NCBI RefSeq assembly: GCF_002788215.1
Contig: NZ_CP024845.1
Coordinates: 3,100,001-3,164,000 of the forward strand
Length of the DNA: 64,000 bases
DNA from: Halohasta litchfieldiae
Lineage (GTDB): Archaea > Halobacteriota > Halobacteria > Halobacteriales > Haloferacaceae
Reading direction: 5' to 3'
This document shows positions 26,297-34,581 of this stretch, in pieces. Made by a program: the position numbers and the translations under genes. How positions within the stretch are numbered: the stretch's first letter is position 1; each line of letters starts with the position of its first letter. The notes beneath the pieces are model-generated. The model was not told where the DNA came from and searched no databases. It saw only the letters and a program-made list of their open reading frames with translations.

Positions 26297-27160
26297 ATGT
26301 ACGCCCTCGCTGAGATCGACACAGTCGGCGTCGTCGGTGCGGGAACGATGGGCCATGGGATCGCCCAATCGTGTGGGACCGCCGGCTACGCGGTCAGGAT
26401 GTGCGACGTAGACCCGGCGGCCGTCGACCAAGGGCTGGCGGCCATCGACGAAAGCCTCTCGCGGCTGGCCGACGACGGACGCCTCCCGGCGTCGAACTCG
26501 GTGTCGGCAGTTCGCAACCGCGTAACCGGCACAACCGATCTCGCCGATCTCGCCGACTGCGATCTCGTCATCGAGGCCGTCGTCGAGGATATCGATATCA
26601 AACGGGATCTGTTCGCGGATCTCGACGGGCTCGTCGACAGCGAGGCCCTCCTCGCGACCAACACGAGCACGCTCTCGATCACGACGATTGCCGCGGCCAC
26701 CGACCGCCCACAGCAGGTGGTCGGTATCCACTTTATGAACCCCGTCGCAGTGATGAAGGGCGTCGAGATCGTCGTCGGCGAAAAAACGGCATCGGAGGCG
26801 GTCGACTGCGCCCACGCGTTCGCCGAGCGACTGGGTAAGGAGACGTGGGAGGCCGACGACAAGCCGGGATTCGTCACCAACCGAATCCTGATGCCGTGGA
26901 TCAACGAGGGGATTCGCGCCTACGACGAGGGTGTTGCGACAAAAGAGGATGTCGACCGCGGGATGAAACTCGGGACGAACGTCCCGATGGGCCCGCTCGA
27001 ACTCGCCGACCATATCGGATTGGATGTCTGTCTTCATGCCTCCCGGACGCTCGCTGACGAGTTGGGTGATCGGTATACGCCCGCCTATCTGCTGAAACGA
27101 AAGGTCGAAGCGGGCGATCTCGGCAAAAAGACGGGTGCCGGATTTTATACCTATCAGTGA
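26297..27160 (+). CDS. hbd: 3-hydroxyacyl-CoA dehydrogenase (NAD-binding)
   Basis: A 287-residue enzyme of the short, single-function type. NAD motif VGVVGAGTMGHGIAQ (about residues 10-24), catalytic His in GIHFMNPVAVMKGVE, Glu in VIEAVVEDIDIK, and the C-terminal helical domain (GFVTNRILMPWINEGI; GPLELADHIGLDV) are complete. It oxidises 3-hydroxyacyl-CoA (for example 3-hydroxybutyryl-CoA) in beta-oxidation or runs in reverse for PHA-type metabolism. Methylmalonyl-CoA enzymes lie 1.4 kb away but on separate transcripts. A TATA-like TATTTAGG near 26267 precedes the start. Confidence 0.93.
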   Translation: MYALAEIDTVGVVGAGTMGHGIAQSCGTAGYAVRMCDVDPAAVDQGLAAIDESLSRLADDGRLPASNSVSAVRNRVTGTTDLADLADCDLVIEAVVEDIDIKRDLFADLDGLVDSEALLATNTSTLSITTIAAATDRPQQVVGIHFMNPVAVMKGVEIVVGEKTASEAVDCAHAFAERLGKETWEADDKPGFVTNRILMPWINEGIRAYDEGVATKEDVDRGMKLGTNVPMGPLELADHIGLDVCLHASRTLADELGDRYTPAYLLKRKVEAGDLGKKTGAGFYTYQ

Positions 27161-27265
27161 CTGATCCCGGTTGAATCAGCGCGAAGACGGGTATGACAGC
27201 CTTCAGAAGTTACTATGTCCGTGTAGAATATCTGTTAAAAACGGTACTGTCCGAACGCTCTGTGA

Positions 27266-27547
27266 TTAGACCTGAATCGCACCCGAATTTATTTTTTGGG
27301 CCTGCAGGTAGGCGTCAACAGCGGACGCTACCGGAATCAAAAACAGGACTGGGAACAAAAACAGACCGAGTCCTGCTGTTAAAAAGCTGAACAGACCGTA
27401 GAGGACCCCGGCACCGATTGAGCCGACCAACCAGAAGGCTCCCCGCTTGGTCTGCTTATTAATGACAATGTGACCCAATCCAACGATTATCAACGAAAGA
27501 AGCGCAGAGACGATTCCACTGACTTCTTCGGTGTTCTGTTGCACCAT
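27266..27547 (-). CDS. Small TM2-like membrane protein
   Basis: 93 residues. Two or three hydrophobic stretches (about 10-30, 38-58, 58-76) with a short polar turn NKQTKRGAFW between them, a pattern reminiscent of TM2/DUF5683-like small membrane proteins. No catalytic residue is evident. The local base composition is lower in GC than neighbouring genes, in common with the small membrane gene next to it. Function unknown. Confidence 0.6.
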   Translation of the reverse strand: MVQQNTEEVSGIVSALLSLIIVGLGHIVINKQTKRGAFWLVGSIGAGVLYGLFSFLTAGLGLFLFPVLFLIPVASAVDAYLQAQKINSGAIQV

Positions 27548-27688
27548 ACCGCGTTTGTCAAATCCAAATGCTTTAACTCTTACTTATCTCTCGTTCATAT
27601 ATTCATAATAGTTTATTATTTCGAATCGACTTGTGATTCACCAATAAGTTTGAGAGTCGACGGCTCGATACCAGCGGATCAACGCGGG

Positions 27689-28402
27689 TTAGTCCGCAGA
27701 GACGGCAGGTGACGCACGAGCCGTTCCTGACCGACGCGTGACGCTCTCGAAGGCCGAGCCGAACATTCTGAACACCGCGACCTGTCCGTAGAACTGGAGG
27801 AACGGAACGAGTACGAGACCGATAACCGTGAGACCCAAGATACTCGTTGCGATCCAGAGCAACACTGAGACGACGAGCGGCAGTAGCGTGGCGACCAGGT
27901 ACTCACTGCTCAGCAGGATCGGTTTTATTGTCCCGAAGTCGAAGGCCGCCCCAAACTCGTCCTCGATGGCGTAGTTGGTGAGTGCCGCCGGGACCATGTA
28001 GTACACGATGAACAAAACCGGGACGAACAGTAGCCCGAGGATCAGGATCGCCGTGAATCCGAGGCCAGCAACGATGCCACCGCCATCACCGCCAGCACTC
28101 CCCGCAAGGCCAACAACACCGAACAGAACGGAGCCCAGAATCCCGAACACGACGAACGGTACAACCGAGTAGATGACCGAAATAACCGTTCCAACAATTC
28201 CCTTCACAAAGAGATCACCCCAATCGTCGAACGCCGGTGGTTCGTCGACGCCCGCAACAGTCCGTTCAAGTACTCTGATTAGATACCCCACCAAGAAAAA
28301 TATTGGAATCAAAAAGATCGAAAAAATGAACAACAGTCCACCGATCACTGTTCGTCCGAACCAATCACCGCGAACGGGATACGCCATTCCATCTTCGAAC
28401 AT
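27689..28402 (-). CDS. DUF4013 membrane protein
   Basis: A 237-residue protein with about six hydrophobic helices and the DUF4013 hallmark of an N-terminal YPVRGDWFGRTVIGGLL segment and a central DFGTIKPILLSSEYLVA. Unlike the paralogue at 13877-15079 it has no acidic tail, ending in a short Ser/Arg/Ala-rich stretch. The role is unknown; these proteins are often found in multiple copies in haloarchaea. An AT-rich TATA region at 28427-28440 lies about 30 nt before the ATG. Confidence 0.72.
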   Translation of the reverse strand: MFEDGMAYPVRGDWFGRTVIGGLLFIFSIFLIPIFFLVGYLIRVLERTVAGVDEPPAFDDWGDLFVKGIVGTVISVIYSVVPFVVFGILGSVLFGVVGLAGSAGGDGGGIVAGLGFTAILILGLLFVPVLFIVYYMVPAALTNYAIEDEFGAAFDFGTIKPILLSSEYLVATLLPLVVSVLLWIATSILGLTVIGLVLVPFLQFYGQVAVFRMFGSAFESVTRRSGTARASPAVSAD

Positions 28403-28426
28403 AGTCTGTGGATTATGATACTGCCT

Positions 28427-28440
28427 GATATATTTTATTC
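28427..28440 (-). promoter_or_regulatory. TATA region of the DUF4013 gene
   Basis: AATAAAATATATC-like sequence on the minus strand, centred about 30 nt upstream of ATG 28402. Confidence 0.45.
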
Positions 28441-28536
28441 AAATGTAATCGTCTTTGTCATTAATAACCACACGAATAGATTTCTGCGACCGTTCGGTGG
28501 GTCGACTGAGCAGTGACCTTATGATGCAGTCGAGCG

Positions 28537-28554
28537 GTGATACCGCGGTATCAC
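28537..28554. promoter_or_regulatory. Perfect 18-bp palindrome
   Basis: GTGATACCG followed directly by CGGTATCAC, with no spacer, 10 bp beyond the stop of the epimerase gene. A spacer-less palindrome is a poor RNA hairpin and has no T-tract after it, so a dimeric DNA-binding protein site is more likely than a terminator. It is about 135 bp upstream of the DUF4013 start, so a long-range role there is possible. Confidence 0.45.
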
Positions 28555-28564
28555 AGCCCCGTCG

Positions 28565-28948
28565 TTAGTCGTCGACGAACTCGACGAGCACCCCACCCGT
28601 CGACGCCGGATGCAGAAAGGCGACATCGTGGCCCCACGCGCCGGGCCGCGGCTCGGTGTCGATCAGCTCAATGCCACACTCTCGGGCGGTCGACAGCGCA
28701 GCCTCGATATCGTCGGTCGCCACGGCCAGATGGTGGATGCCCGGACCGTGGCTGTCGAGATAGTTCGCAATCGGCCCGCCGTCGTGTGGCTCCAACAGTT
28801 CGAAATAGCTCCCATCGAGATCGAGAAAAACGACAGTCATCCCATCGAACCGTTCGTCGTGGACCACAGGCACGTCGAACAGTTCGCCGTAGAGTTCGGC
28901 CAGTCGGTCGGTATCGGCGGTCGCGATCCCGGCGTGGTGGAAACGCAT
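28565..28948 (-). CDS. mce: Methylmalonyl-CoA epimerase
   Basis: A 127-residue vicinal-oxygen-chelate protein with two beta-alpha-beta-beta-beta modules. Metal ligands are in place: MRFHHAGIAT (His), YFELLEP (Glu), GIHHLAVATDD (His) and VLVEFVDD (Glu). It interconverts the (S) and (R) isomers of methylmalonyl-CoA for the B12-dependent mutase encoded at 29321-30997 on the same strand. A ybjQ-like gene on the opposite strand separates them, so they need separate promoters. Confidence 0.93.
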   Translation of the reverse strand: MRFHHAGIATADTDRLAELYGELFDVPVVHDERFDGMTVVFLDLDGSYFELLEPHDGGPIANYLDSHGPGIHHLAVATDDIEAALSTARECGIELIDTEPRPGAWGHDVAFLHPASTGGVLVEFVDD

Positions 28949-29068
28949 ACGTCATCGGTCGACGGCAGCCCGTATAAAAGGCCAGCCGCTACTGTGGCGG
29001 ATTACGGTGTGAGAAGTTGCCGTCACCTCGCCGACACAATTAGTAGCCCACACTGAGAGTCAGTCGAC

Positions 29069-29305
29069 ATGATCGTTACGACAACCGAAACGGTCCCCGA
29101 TCGAACAATCTCCACCACACACGGTGTGGTCCGCGGCTATACGGAACTCGCCACGAACTCCCGCGAGCGGGCCGAAAAACGGATGGAAGCCGAGGCGAAG
29201 TCGATGGGCGCGGACGCCATCGTCGGCGTCCGGTTTATGACCGGCAACGACGGCGATGGGGCGTCGGAGGTCCTCGCGTACGGAACGGCCGTCTCGCTTC
29301 AGTGA
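29069..29305 (+). CDS. YbjQ/UPF0145 family protein
   Basis: 78 residues, shorter than the usual ~105-residue family but with the core features: VVRGYTELATNSRERAEKRMEAEAKSMGADAIVGVRFMTG, followed by a last strand EVLAYGTAV. The family forms pentameric rings of unknown function. It sits between the mutase and epimerase genes on the opposite strand, ending 15 bp before the mutase stop. A haloarchaeal TATA box is not obvious. Confidence 0.8.
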   Translation: MIVTTTETVPDRTISTTHGVVRGYTELATNSRERAEKRMEAEAKSMGADAIVGVRFMTGNDGDGASEVLAYGTAVSLQ

Positions 29306-29320
29306 GCCACAGCCACCGCC

Positions 29321-30997
29321 TCAGACGCCGGGCTGATACTCGCCGAACTCATCGCGAAACACGTCACAGATTTCCTGGACCGTGGCGTAGGCTTTGACCG
29401 CCTCGATCACCGGTGGCAAGACGTTCTCGCCGCCCGCCGCCGCCTCGGCAACCGCCGTCAGCGCATCGTCGACCGCCTCCTCCTCGCGATCTGTTTTGAC
29501 CCGCTCCAGTCGGTCGACCTGCCGAGCCCCGTCCTCTTCGTCCACGGATTCGAGATCCATTTTCGGCTCCTCGTCGACTTCGAACTCGTTGACGCCGACG
29601 ATGATCCGCTCGCCGTCTTCGATCTCCCGCTGGCGTTCGTAGGCCACGTCCTGAATCTGCTGTTGGACGAAGCCGGTGTCGACCGCCCGGAGCATCCCGC
29701 CGCGCTCGTCGATGGTGTCGATGATCTCGCGGGCTTCGGCCTCCACGTCGTCAGTCAGCGATTCGACGTAGTAGCTTCCCGCAAGCGGGTCGATGGTGTC
29801 GGCCGCGCCCGACTCGTGGGCCAGAATCTGCTGGGTCCGCAGGGCGGTCCGCACCGACTCCTCGGTCGGCAGTGAAAGCGCCTCGTCCTTGCCGTTGGTG
29901 TGGAGGCTCTGGGTCCCACCGAGGACCGCCGCGAGTGCCTGATACCCCACGCGGACGACGTTGTTCTCGATCTGTTGGGCCGTTAGCGTCGACCCCCCGG
30001 TCTGGGCGTGGAATTTGAGCTGTTTGGATTTGGGATTCTCCGCACCGAACCGCTCGTCCATAATCGTGGCCCAGAGCCGCCGGGCGGCGCGGAATTTCGC
30101 TACCTCCTCGAAGATGTTGTTGTGGGCATTGAAAAAGAAGGAGAGCTGTGGGGCGAACTCGTCGACATCCTGTCCGGCTTCGATGGCGGCCTCAACGTAC
30201 TCGATCCCGTTGGCGAGCGTAAAGGCGATCTCTTGGGCCGCAGTTGAGCCAGCCTCGCGGATGTGATACCCCGAAATCGAGATCGTGTTGAAGTTGGGAA
30301 CCTCCTCGGCCCCAAAGGCGAACGTATCCGTGATCAGCCGCATCGACGGCTCCGGCGGGTAGATGAACAGATTCCGGGCGATATACTCCTTCATGATGTC
30401 GTTTTGGAGCGTTCCCCTGAGTTCCTCGCGGTCGACGCCCTGTTTGTCGCCGACGGCGATATACATCGCCAACAGGACGACCGCCGGGGCGTTGATCGTC
30501 ATGCTCGTCGAGACCTCGTCGAGCGGAATCCACTCGAAGACGGTCTCGAAATCAGCGAGGGTATCGATGGAGACGCCAGCCTTTCCGACTTCGCCAGCGG
30601 CCATTGAGGCGTCAGAATCATATCCCATCTGGGTTGGGAGATCGAACGCCATCGAGAGTCCTGAGGAGCCTTGGTCGATCAGATAATTGAACCGCTCGTT
30701 GGTTTCGCGGGCGGTGCCCATCCCGGCGTACTGCCGCATCGTCCACAGTCGACCACGGTGCATCGTGGGGTAGACGCCCCGTGTGTAGGGTTCCTCGCCG
30801 GGGAAGCCGAGATCCTCGGTGTAGTCGAGGTCGGCAACGTCGTCGGGCGTGTAGAGCCGGTCGACGTCCTGACCGCCGGTGTCGGTGTCGAACTGCTCGG
30901 CGCGCTCGCCGAACCGGTCTACGGTCGGTTCGAGCGTCTCGGCTTCCCACTCGGCTTTGGCCTCGCGGATCGTCGCGAGGTCCTCGTCATCGAACAT
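29321..30997 (-). CDS. mcmA: Methylmalonyl-CoA mutase, large (catalytic) subunit
   Basis: A 558-residue catalytic subunit without the B12-binding domain, which in archaea is encoded separately and is not in this window. Substrate-binding and TIM-barrel features are complete: [34 protein letters not shown], the CoA channel segment [32 protein letters not shown] and [13 protein letters not shown]. It isomerises methylmalonyl-CoA and succinyl-CoA. Together with the epimerase it serves propionyl-CoA use or the methylaspartate-type cycle. A TTTAAC-type box at 31021-31028 fits a leaderless start. Confidence 0.95.
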   Translation of the reverse strand: MFDDEDLATIREAKAEWEAETLEPTVDRFGERAEQFDTDTGGQDVDRLYTPDDVADLDYTEDLGFPGEEPYTRGVYPTMHRGRLWTMRQYAGMGTARETNERFNYLIDQGSSGLSMAFDLPTQMGYDSDASMAAGEVGKAGVSIDTLADFETVFEWIPLDEVSTSMTINAPAVVLLAMYIAVGDKQGVDREELRGTLQNDIMKEYIARNLFIYPPEPSMRLITDTFAFGAEEVPNFNTISISGYHIREAGSTAAQEIAFTLANGIEYVEAAIEAGQDVDEFAPQLSFFFNAHNNIFEEVAKFRAARRLWATIMDERFGAENPKSKQLKFHAQTGGSTLTAQQIENNVVRVGYQALAAVLGGTQSLHTNGKDEALSLPTEESVRTALRTQQILAHESGAADTIDPLAGSYYVESLTDDVEAEAREIIDTIDERGGMLRAVDTGFVQQQIQDVAYERQREIEDGERIIVGVNEFEVDEEPKMDLESVDEEDGARQVDRLERVKTDREEEAVDDALTAVAEAAAGGENVLPPVIEAVKAYATVQEICDVFRDEFGEYQPGV

Positions 30998-31020
30998 TGT
31001 CGACGCTGACGCGGTGTGGC

Positions 31021-31028
31021 CTGTTAAA
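31021..31028 (-). promoter_or_regulatory. TATA-like box of the mutase gene
   Basis: ATTTAACA on the minus strand, 24-31 nt before ATG 30997. Confidence 0.4.
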
Positions 31029-31045
31029 TGTCGTTGGCGAGTTGG

Positions 31046-32026
31046 CTATCGTGTCAGCGTCATCATTCCACCGCTGTCGGTGCCGCCATCTGCGCGTTCG
31101 CCTGCCTCTGCGTCGACGACCGTGATGACCTCGAAGGCCTCGTCGACGGGCGCGTCTTCGGGACTGACATAGCCCGTGGCGAACGCCGAGTAGACGGTTT
31201 GGCCTTCGGCGGCGAGATCGAACTCCGCGACCGGTTCCTGTGTCGACTGGGCGTCTTCGGGTTCAGGCTCCTGTTGAGTCTGGTTCGTCTCGTTTTGGGC
31301 CTGCTGATCGTCGTCATCGGCCGGAACAACCCCCAGCGAGTAGTCGCCTGCTGGAACCTCTTGGGCGGTCGACTCGCCGAAGCCAACGGCTTCGAACAGC
31401 ACGGCTCCCTGCTGTGGCAGGTCGGTTGGCTGTCCGTCTTGGGTCTGATTTTCCTCTGTTCCCTCTTCGGTCTGATTTTCTTCCGGCTGTTGTCCGCCTT
31501 CGGGAGCCTCGGTAACGATGATATTCACGTCACCGGCGTCCGGCGAAGCGTGGAACAGCCGGACACGACTCATCCCTTCGCCCGGATCACTCGGATCGTC
31601 TTCGAGAACGTCGACGGTAAAGGCGGTGTCAGGACCGCCGGAAGCCTCACCGTAGGCGACGGCGGTGTTTGTGACTCCCGCTTGGGCCTCGATTTCCTCG
31701 TCGAAGACGAGCGTCTCCGGATCGCCGGTCGCCGCGACCTGTACCTGATAGGGTCCCGGTTCGAGTTCCTGATAGGGACTTACCTCACGGAAGCCGAGAT
31801 CCTCGATCACAGGCTCCTCGTCGACCAAGACGTCGACGTTCGGCGCATCCGTCGACATGTGAGCAACCCGGAACGCACCCATCTGTCCGCCATCCTGTTG
31901 GGTGCCGTCCGTCTCGTTTTGCTGCCCTGTCGATTGTCCCTCGCCTCCGGCACAGCCTGCCAAGCCGCCGACAATGGCGACCGTTCCCGCGGCTTTCAGT
32001 ACGTCTCTGCGTGGTGTCTGTGTCAT
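31046..32026 (-). CDS. Tat-exported DUF4397 lipoprotein
   Basis: 326 residues. The N-terminus is a Tat lipoprotein signal: twin Arg in TPRRDVLKAAG, hydrophobic core, lipobox GLAGC. Two DUF4397 modules (MGAFRVAHMSTDAPNVDVLVD and MSRVRLFHASPDAGDVNIIV) are interrupted by a Gln/Glu/Asn-rich insert of about 30 residues, and a further Gln/Asn-rich stretch follows the second. DUF4397 is a beta-rich extracellular domain of unknown ligand. ATG 32026 is chosen; two codons upstream only a TTG is available. Confidence 0.82.
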   Translation of the reverse strand: MTQTPRRDVLKAAGTVAIVGGLAGCAGGEGQSTGQQNETDGTQQDGGQMGAFRVAHMSTDAPNVDVLVDEEPVIEDLGFREVSPYQELEPGPYQVQVAATGDPETLVFDEEIEAQAGVTNTAVAYGEASGGPDTAFTVDVLEDDPSDPGEGMSRVRLFHASPDAGDVNIIVTEAPEGGQQPEENQTEEGTEENQTQDGQPTDLPQQGAVLFEAVGFGESTAQEVPAGDYSLGVVPADDDDQQAQNETNQTQQEPEPEDAQSTQEPVAEFDLAAEGQTVYSAFATGYVSPEDAPVDEAFEVITVVDAEAGERADGGTDSGGMMTLTR

Positions 32027-32108
32027 GTGCAACCACCCAAATTTCGGCCGGCAGAAGTGTAGTCATTTTTATAGTATCCGAGACTCTCAGTCAGGCGCGT
32101 GTGTCACG

Positions 32109-32142
32109 ATTCGGTCGACATTCGGGGGGAATTCGGTCGACA
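32109..32142. repeat. 12-bp direct repeat upstream of the NAC-TrmI operon
   Basis: ATTCGGTCGACA occurs at 32109-32120 and 32131-32142, start-to-start distance 22 bp (two helical turns). It lies 88 bp before the NAC start and 83 bp upstream of the divergent lipoprotein gene, so it could be a regulator site for either. Confidence 0.4.
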
Positions 32143-32229
32143 CAGTGCTGAGATCACGGGCGGCTGGAGGGCAGTGGGGAGGCGGCTGGCTTCGCCACGT
32201 TTTTCGTCGTTCCCCGAGAAGATCTACCT

Positions 32230-32613
32230 ATGTTTGGAGGCGGCGGTATGAACCCACGGAAGATGCAACAGATGATGGAACAGATGGGAATCGATGTCAC
32301 GGATATCGATGCCGAGACCGTGACCATCACGACCACCAACGGCGAGCAGCTCGTCTTCGACGCGCCGGAGGTCACCCGAATGGACGCTCAGGGCAGCCAG
32401 ACCTACCAGATCGTCGGCGAGGCCGAAACGAAGGACGCCGCAGGCGCTATCGAGGACAGCAGCGGTGAGGACGCCGGAACCGACGAGGAAGCCATCCCGG
32501 AAGACGACGTCAAACTCGTCGCCTCGCAGGCTGGTGCGTCGAAAAGCGACGCGCGTGAAGCGCTCGAAGCCGAAGACGGCGATCTCGCCGCGGCGATCTC
32601 TCGCCTCGGGTGA
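32230..32613 (+). CDS. nac: Nascent polypeptide-associated complex protein (archaeal NAC)
   Basis: 127 residues. N-terminal Gly/Met-rich tail (MFGGGGMNPRKMQQMMEQMGI), NAC domain (about 20-70, VTITTTNGEQLVFDAPEVTRM), acidic linker and a C-terminal UBA helix bundle (DDVKLVASQAGASKSDAREALEAEDGDLAAAISRLG). Homodimeric archaeal NAC binds nascent chains at the ribosome exit. Its stop overlaps the GTG start of trmI by 4 bases, so the two are coupled. Confidence 0.95.
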   Translation: MFGGGGMNPRKMQQMMEQMGIDVTDIDAETVTITTTNGEQLVFDAPEVTRMDAQGSQTYQIVGEAETKDAAGAIEDSSGEDAGTDEEAIPEDDVKLVASQAGASKSDAREALEAEDGDLAAAISRLG

Positions 32614-33338
32614 TCCTCCTCACACACGGTGACAGGGAGTACCTCCGCGCACCCGGTGCGGAGCTTCACACCGATCTCGGCATGCTGACCGTCCCCGAAG
32701 ACGTCGAAAGCGGGGACGTCCTTGAGACGCATCTCGGCGACGAGTTCGTCGCCCGCGAACTCCGCGGGCCGGATCTGTTTAATCACCTCGAACGAACCGG
32801 CGCGCCGATGATGCCCCGCGATATCGGGCTCGTAATCGGCCACACCGGTGCGGCAGCCGACGACAGCGTTCTCGACGCCGGGACTGGAACTGGCGTGCTA
32901 TCGGCGTATCTGGGTCGACTCGGTGCCTCGGTCACCACCTATGAGCAGTCGGCCGACTTCGCTGAAGTCGCCCGCGAGAACATGGAGACCGCCGGTGTCG
33001 AGGATCACGTCGACGTCCGTAGCGGCGACATCAAAGCGGATCTCGACAGCCTCACCGAGAGTGAGCCGTTCGATCTCCTCACGCTCGACACCGAAGACGC
33101 CCCCGAGATCGTCGACTCGGCTCCCGATCTCCTCACGTACGGCGGCTACGTTGCGGTCTACTCGCCGTTTATCGAGAACTCCCGGAAGACAGTAGCTGCG
33201 GCCGAGGAAGCCGGACTCAGCGGAATTGTGACGATTGAGACCATCCAGCGAGAGATGATGTTCGACGACCGCGGCTCGCGGCCGTCGACGGCTGGCGTCG
33301 GCCACACCGGCTATCTGACCTTCGCTCGCAACAGTTAG
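32610..33338 (+). CDS. trmI: tRNA (adenine-N1) methyltransferase TrmI
   Basis: A 242-residue enzyme, GTG start at 32610 inside the NAC stop. The N-terminal beta domain (DREYLRAPGAELHTDLGML) is followed by a class I methyltransferase fold: VLDAGTGTGVLSAYLGRLGA (motif I, about residues 89-108), VTTYEQSADFA (motif II) and LLTLDTEDAPEI. Archaeal TrmI forms m1A at positions 57/58 of the tRNA T-loop. The order NAC-TrmI is conserved in haloarchaea and links nascent-chain and tRNA functions. Confidence 0.93.
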   Translation: MILLTHGDREYLRAPGAELHTDLGMLTVPEDVESGDVLETHLGDEFVARELRGPDLFNHLERTGAPMMPRDIGLVIGHTGAAADDSVLDAGTGTGVLSAYLGRLGASVTTYEQSADFAEVARENMETAGVEDHVDVRSGDIKADLDSLTESEPFDLLTLDTEDAPEIVDSAPDLLTYGGYVAVYSPFIENSRKTVAAAEEAGLSGIVTIETIQREMMFDDRGSRPSTAGVGHTGYLTFARNS

Positions 33339-33404
33339 GATCGGTGTCGCTGGCGGCCGGACGACACCAGACTCTTTGTATCGGCCCGCCTGAGTACAAC
33401 TACG

Positions 33405-33632
33405 ATGTCGACAGACGATTCCAGCGGTCAATTCAACGAGACTGAAACGTGGCCGGAGCTGGCGATTGGCCTCTACGAGCGACTGACGGGCCGGGGAGCC
33501 GAGATCACCTACGAGTTCGAGGATATGGAGGTCGACGTCCCCGACCGGATCGGCGAGGACGCCGACCACGCCCAGTGGCGGCTCAACGGCACCGTCAAAA
33601 TCCGGGCCCGCGAACGCAACAGCGACAAGTGA
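33405..33632 (+). CDS. Small acidic haloarchaeal protein
   Basis: 75 residues (MSTDDSSGQFNETETWPELAIGLYERLTGRGAEITYEFEDMEV...). One helix followed by beta strands ending WRLNGTVKIRARER; soluble and acidic; no family named with confidence. Its stop overlaps the GTG start of the next gene (GTGA), so the pair is coupled. Confidence 0.65.
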   Translation: MSTDDSSGQFNETETWPELAIGLYERLTGRGAEITYEFEDMEVDVPDRIGEDADHAQWRLNGTVKIRARERNSDK

Positions 33633-34036
33633 CCACAACCGACGAGCCTCGCGAGGCATCCGACGAGCAGCGCGGTGTCGCTGACAAGCATCGTGGGCTC
33701 CTGATTGAGGCCGAGCTGACTGTCGACCTCCCGAACTCGGTCCTCGAACTCCACACCGAACACGACACCCTGTACGTCGAGGCAAAGAGCTTCGCCGCCC
33801 TGCGTAAGCTCCGCGCGACAGCCCAGAGTGAGGCCGTCGACTGGCTCCGCCAGTTGGGTCTCGGCAGCCCCCTCCGGATCGAGACGCCAGTACTCGTCCG
33901 CGTTCAGGGTGTCCCAGTTGCCCGCTACGACCCCTCCCAGCCACCGGGTCGACTCGCCGACCTGTTCGGGATCAGTCCGTTTCGGATCGATCTCAGCGGC
34001 GTTGTGCAGGCCGGCATACGTCGACGCCGCGGCTAA
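33629..34036 (+). CDS. Haloarchaeal protein of unknown function, coupled to preceding gene
   Basis: 135 residues from GTG 33629; the frame stays open upstream but that part overlaps the preceding gene and is Arg/Gly-rich, so the coupled GTG is preferred. Core LTVDLPNSVLELHTEHDTLYVEAKSFAALRKLRATAQ looks like a beta-alpha-beta unit, and the C-terminal half (PLRIETPVLVRVQGVPVARYDPSQPPG) is beta-rich. No catalytic motif recognised. The GTGA overlap suggests that both proteins are made in similar amounts and may interact. Confidence 0.65.
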   Translation: MTTTDEPREASDEQRGVADKHRGLLIEAELTVDLPNSVLELHTEHDTLYVEAKSFAALRKLRATAQSEAVDWLRQLGLGSPLRIETPVLVRVQGVPVARYDPSQPPGRLADLFGISPFRIDLSGVVQAGIRRRRG

Positions 34037-34088
34037 CGTCGCGGCGTGTGACGAAACGTTATACCGTCTCGTTTGTGAACCAGTAGTA

Positions 34089-34571
34089 ATGACTGCATAC
34101 ACACGCCGTCAACTGCTTGCGATTGGCGGGGCGACCACGGTGGCCGGGATTGCGGGCTGTTCGGGAGCGGAGAACACGGCTGACGCCGAGGGTGATTCAT
34201 CGCAGGCGACTGGACCGGTGTTGGAGTCGATTTCGCTGGAGAACCTCAACGACCAGTCCCATACGCTCGACATATTCATCGAGTGGGACGGTGAAAACGA
34301 GTACTGGCGGACACACGAACTGGCCGCAAACGGCGGGAACGACAGCAGTCTCACGCTCAGTGGCGACTGGCCGACCGACCCAGGCTCTTTTCAGTTGATC
34401 GTCCGTCTCGACAACGACACGCGGGCCCAGTTCTCCTCAACACAACTCCCGGAGCGTGACTGTATCGACCTCGTCGTGATGGTCACTCGTGAGGGCGACC
34501 TCTCGATCCTCACCGACGTAAGCGGTGGGTCCTGTTCGACCGAGTCGACCGACAGCAGTACTGAAGAGTAA
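34089..34571 (+). CDS. Tat-exported lipoprotein, function unknown
   Basis: 160 residues. Signal: YTRRQLLAIGG twin Arg, hydrophobic TTVAGIAGC lipobox, then an acidic spacer rich in Asp/Ser. The mature part is a small beta-sandwich-like domain (LESISLENLNDQSHTLDIFI, then FQLIVRLDNDTRAQF) and two Cys residues (ERDCIDL, GGSCSTE) that could form a disulfide outside the cell. Similar short lipoproteins are common in haloarchaea. Convergent with the next gene. Confidence 0.72.
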   Translation: MTAYTRRQLLAIGGATTVAGIAGCSGAENTADAEGDSSQATGPVLESISLENLNDQSHTLDIFIEWDGENEYWRTHELAANGGNDSSLTLSGDWPTDPGSFQLIVRLDNDTRAQFSSTQLPERDCIDLVVMVTREGDLSILTDVSGGSCSTESTDSSTEE

Positions 34572-34581
34572 GCGACTCCGT

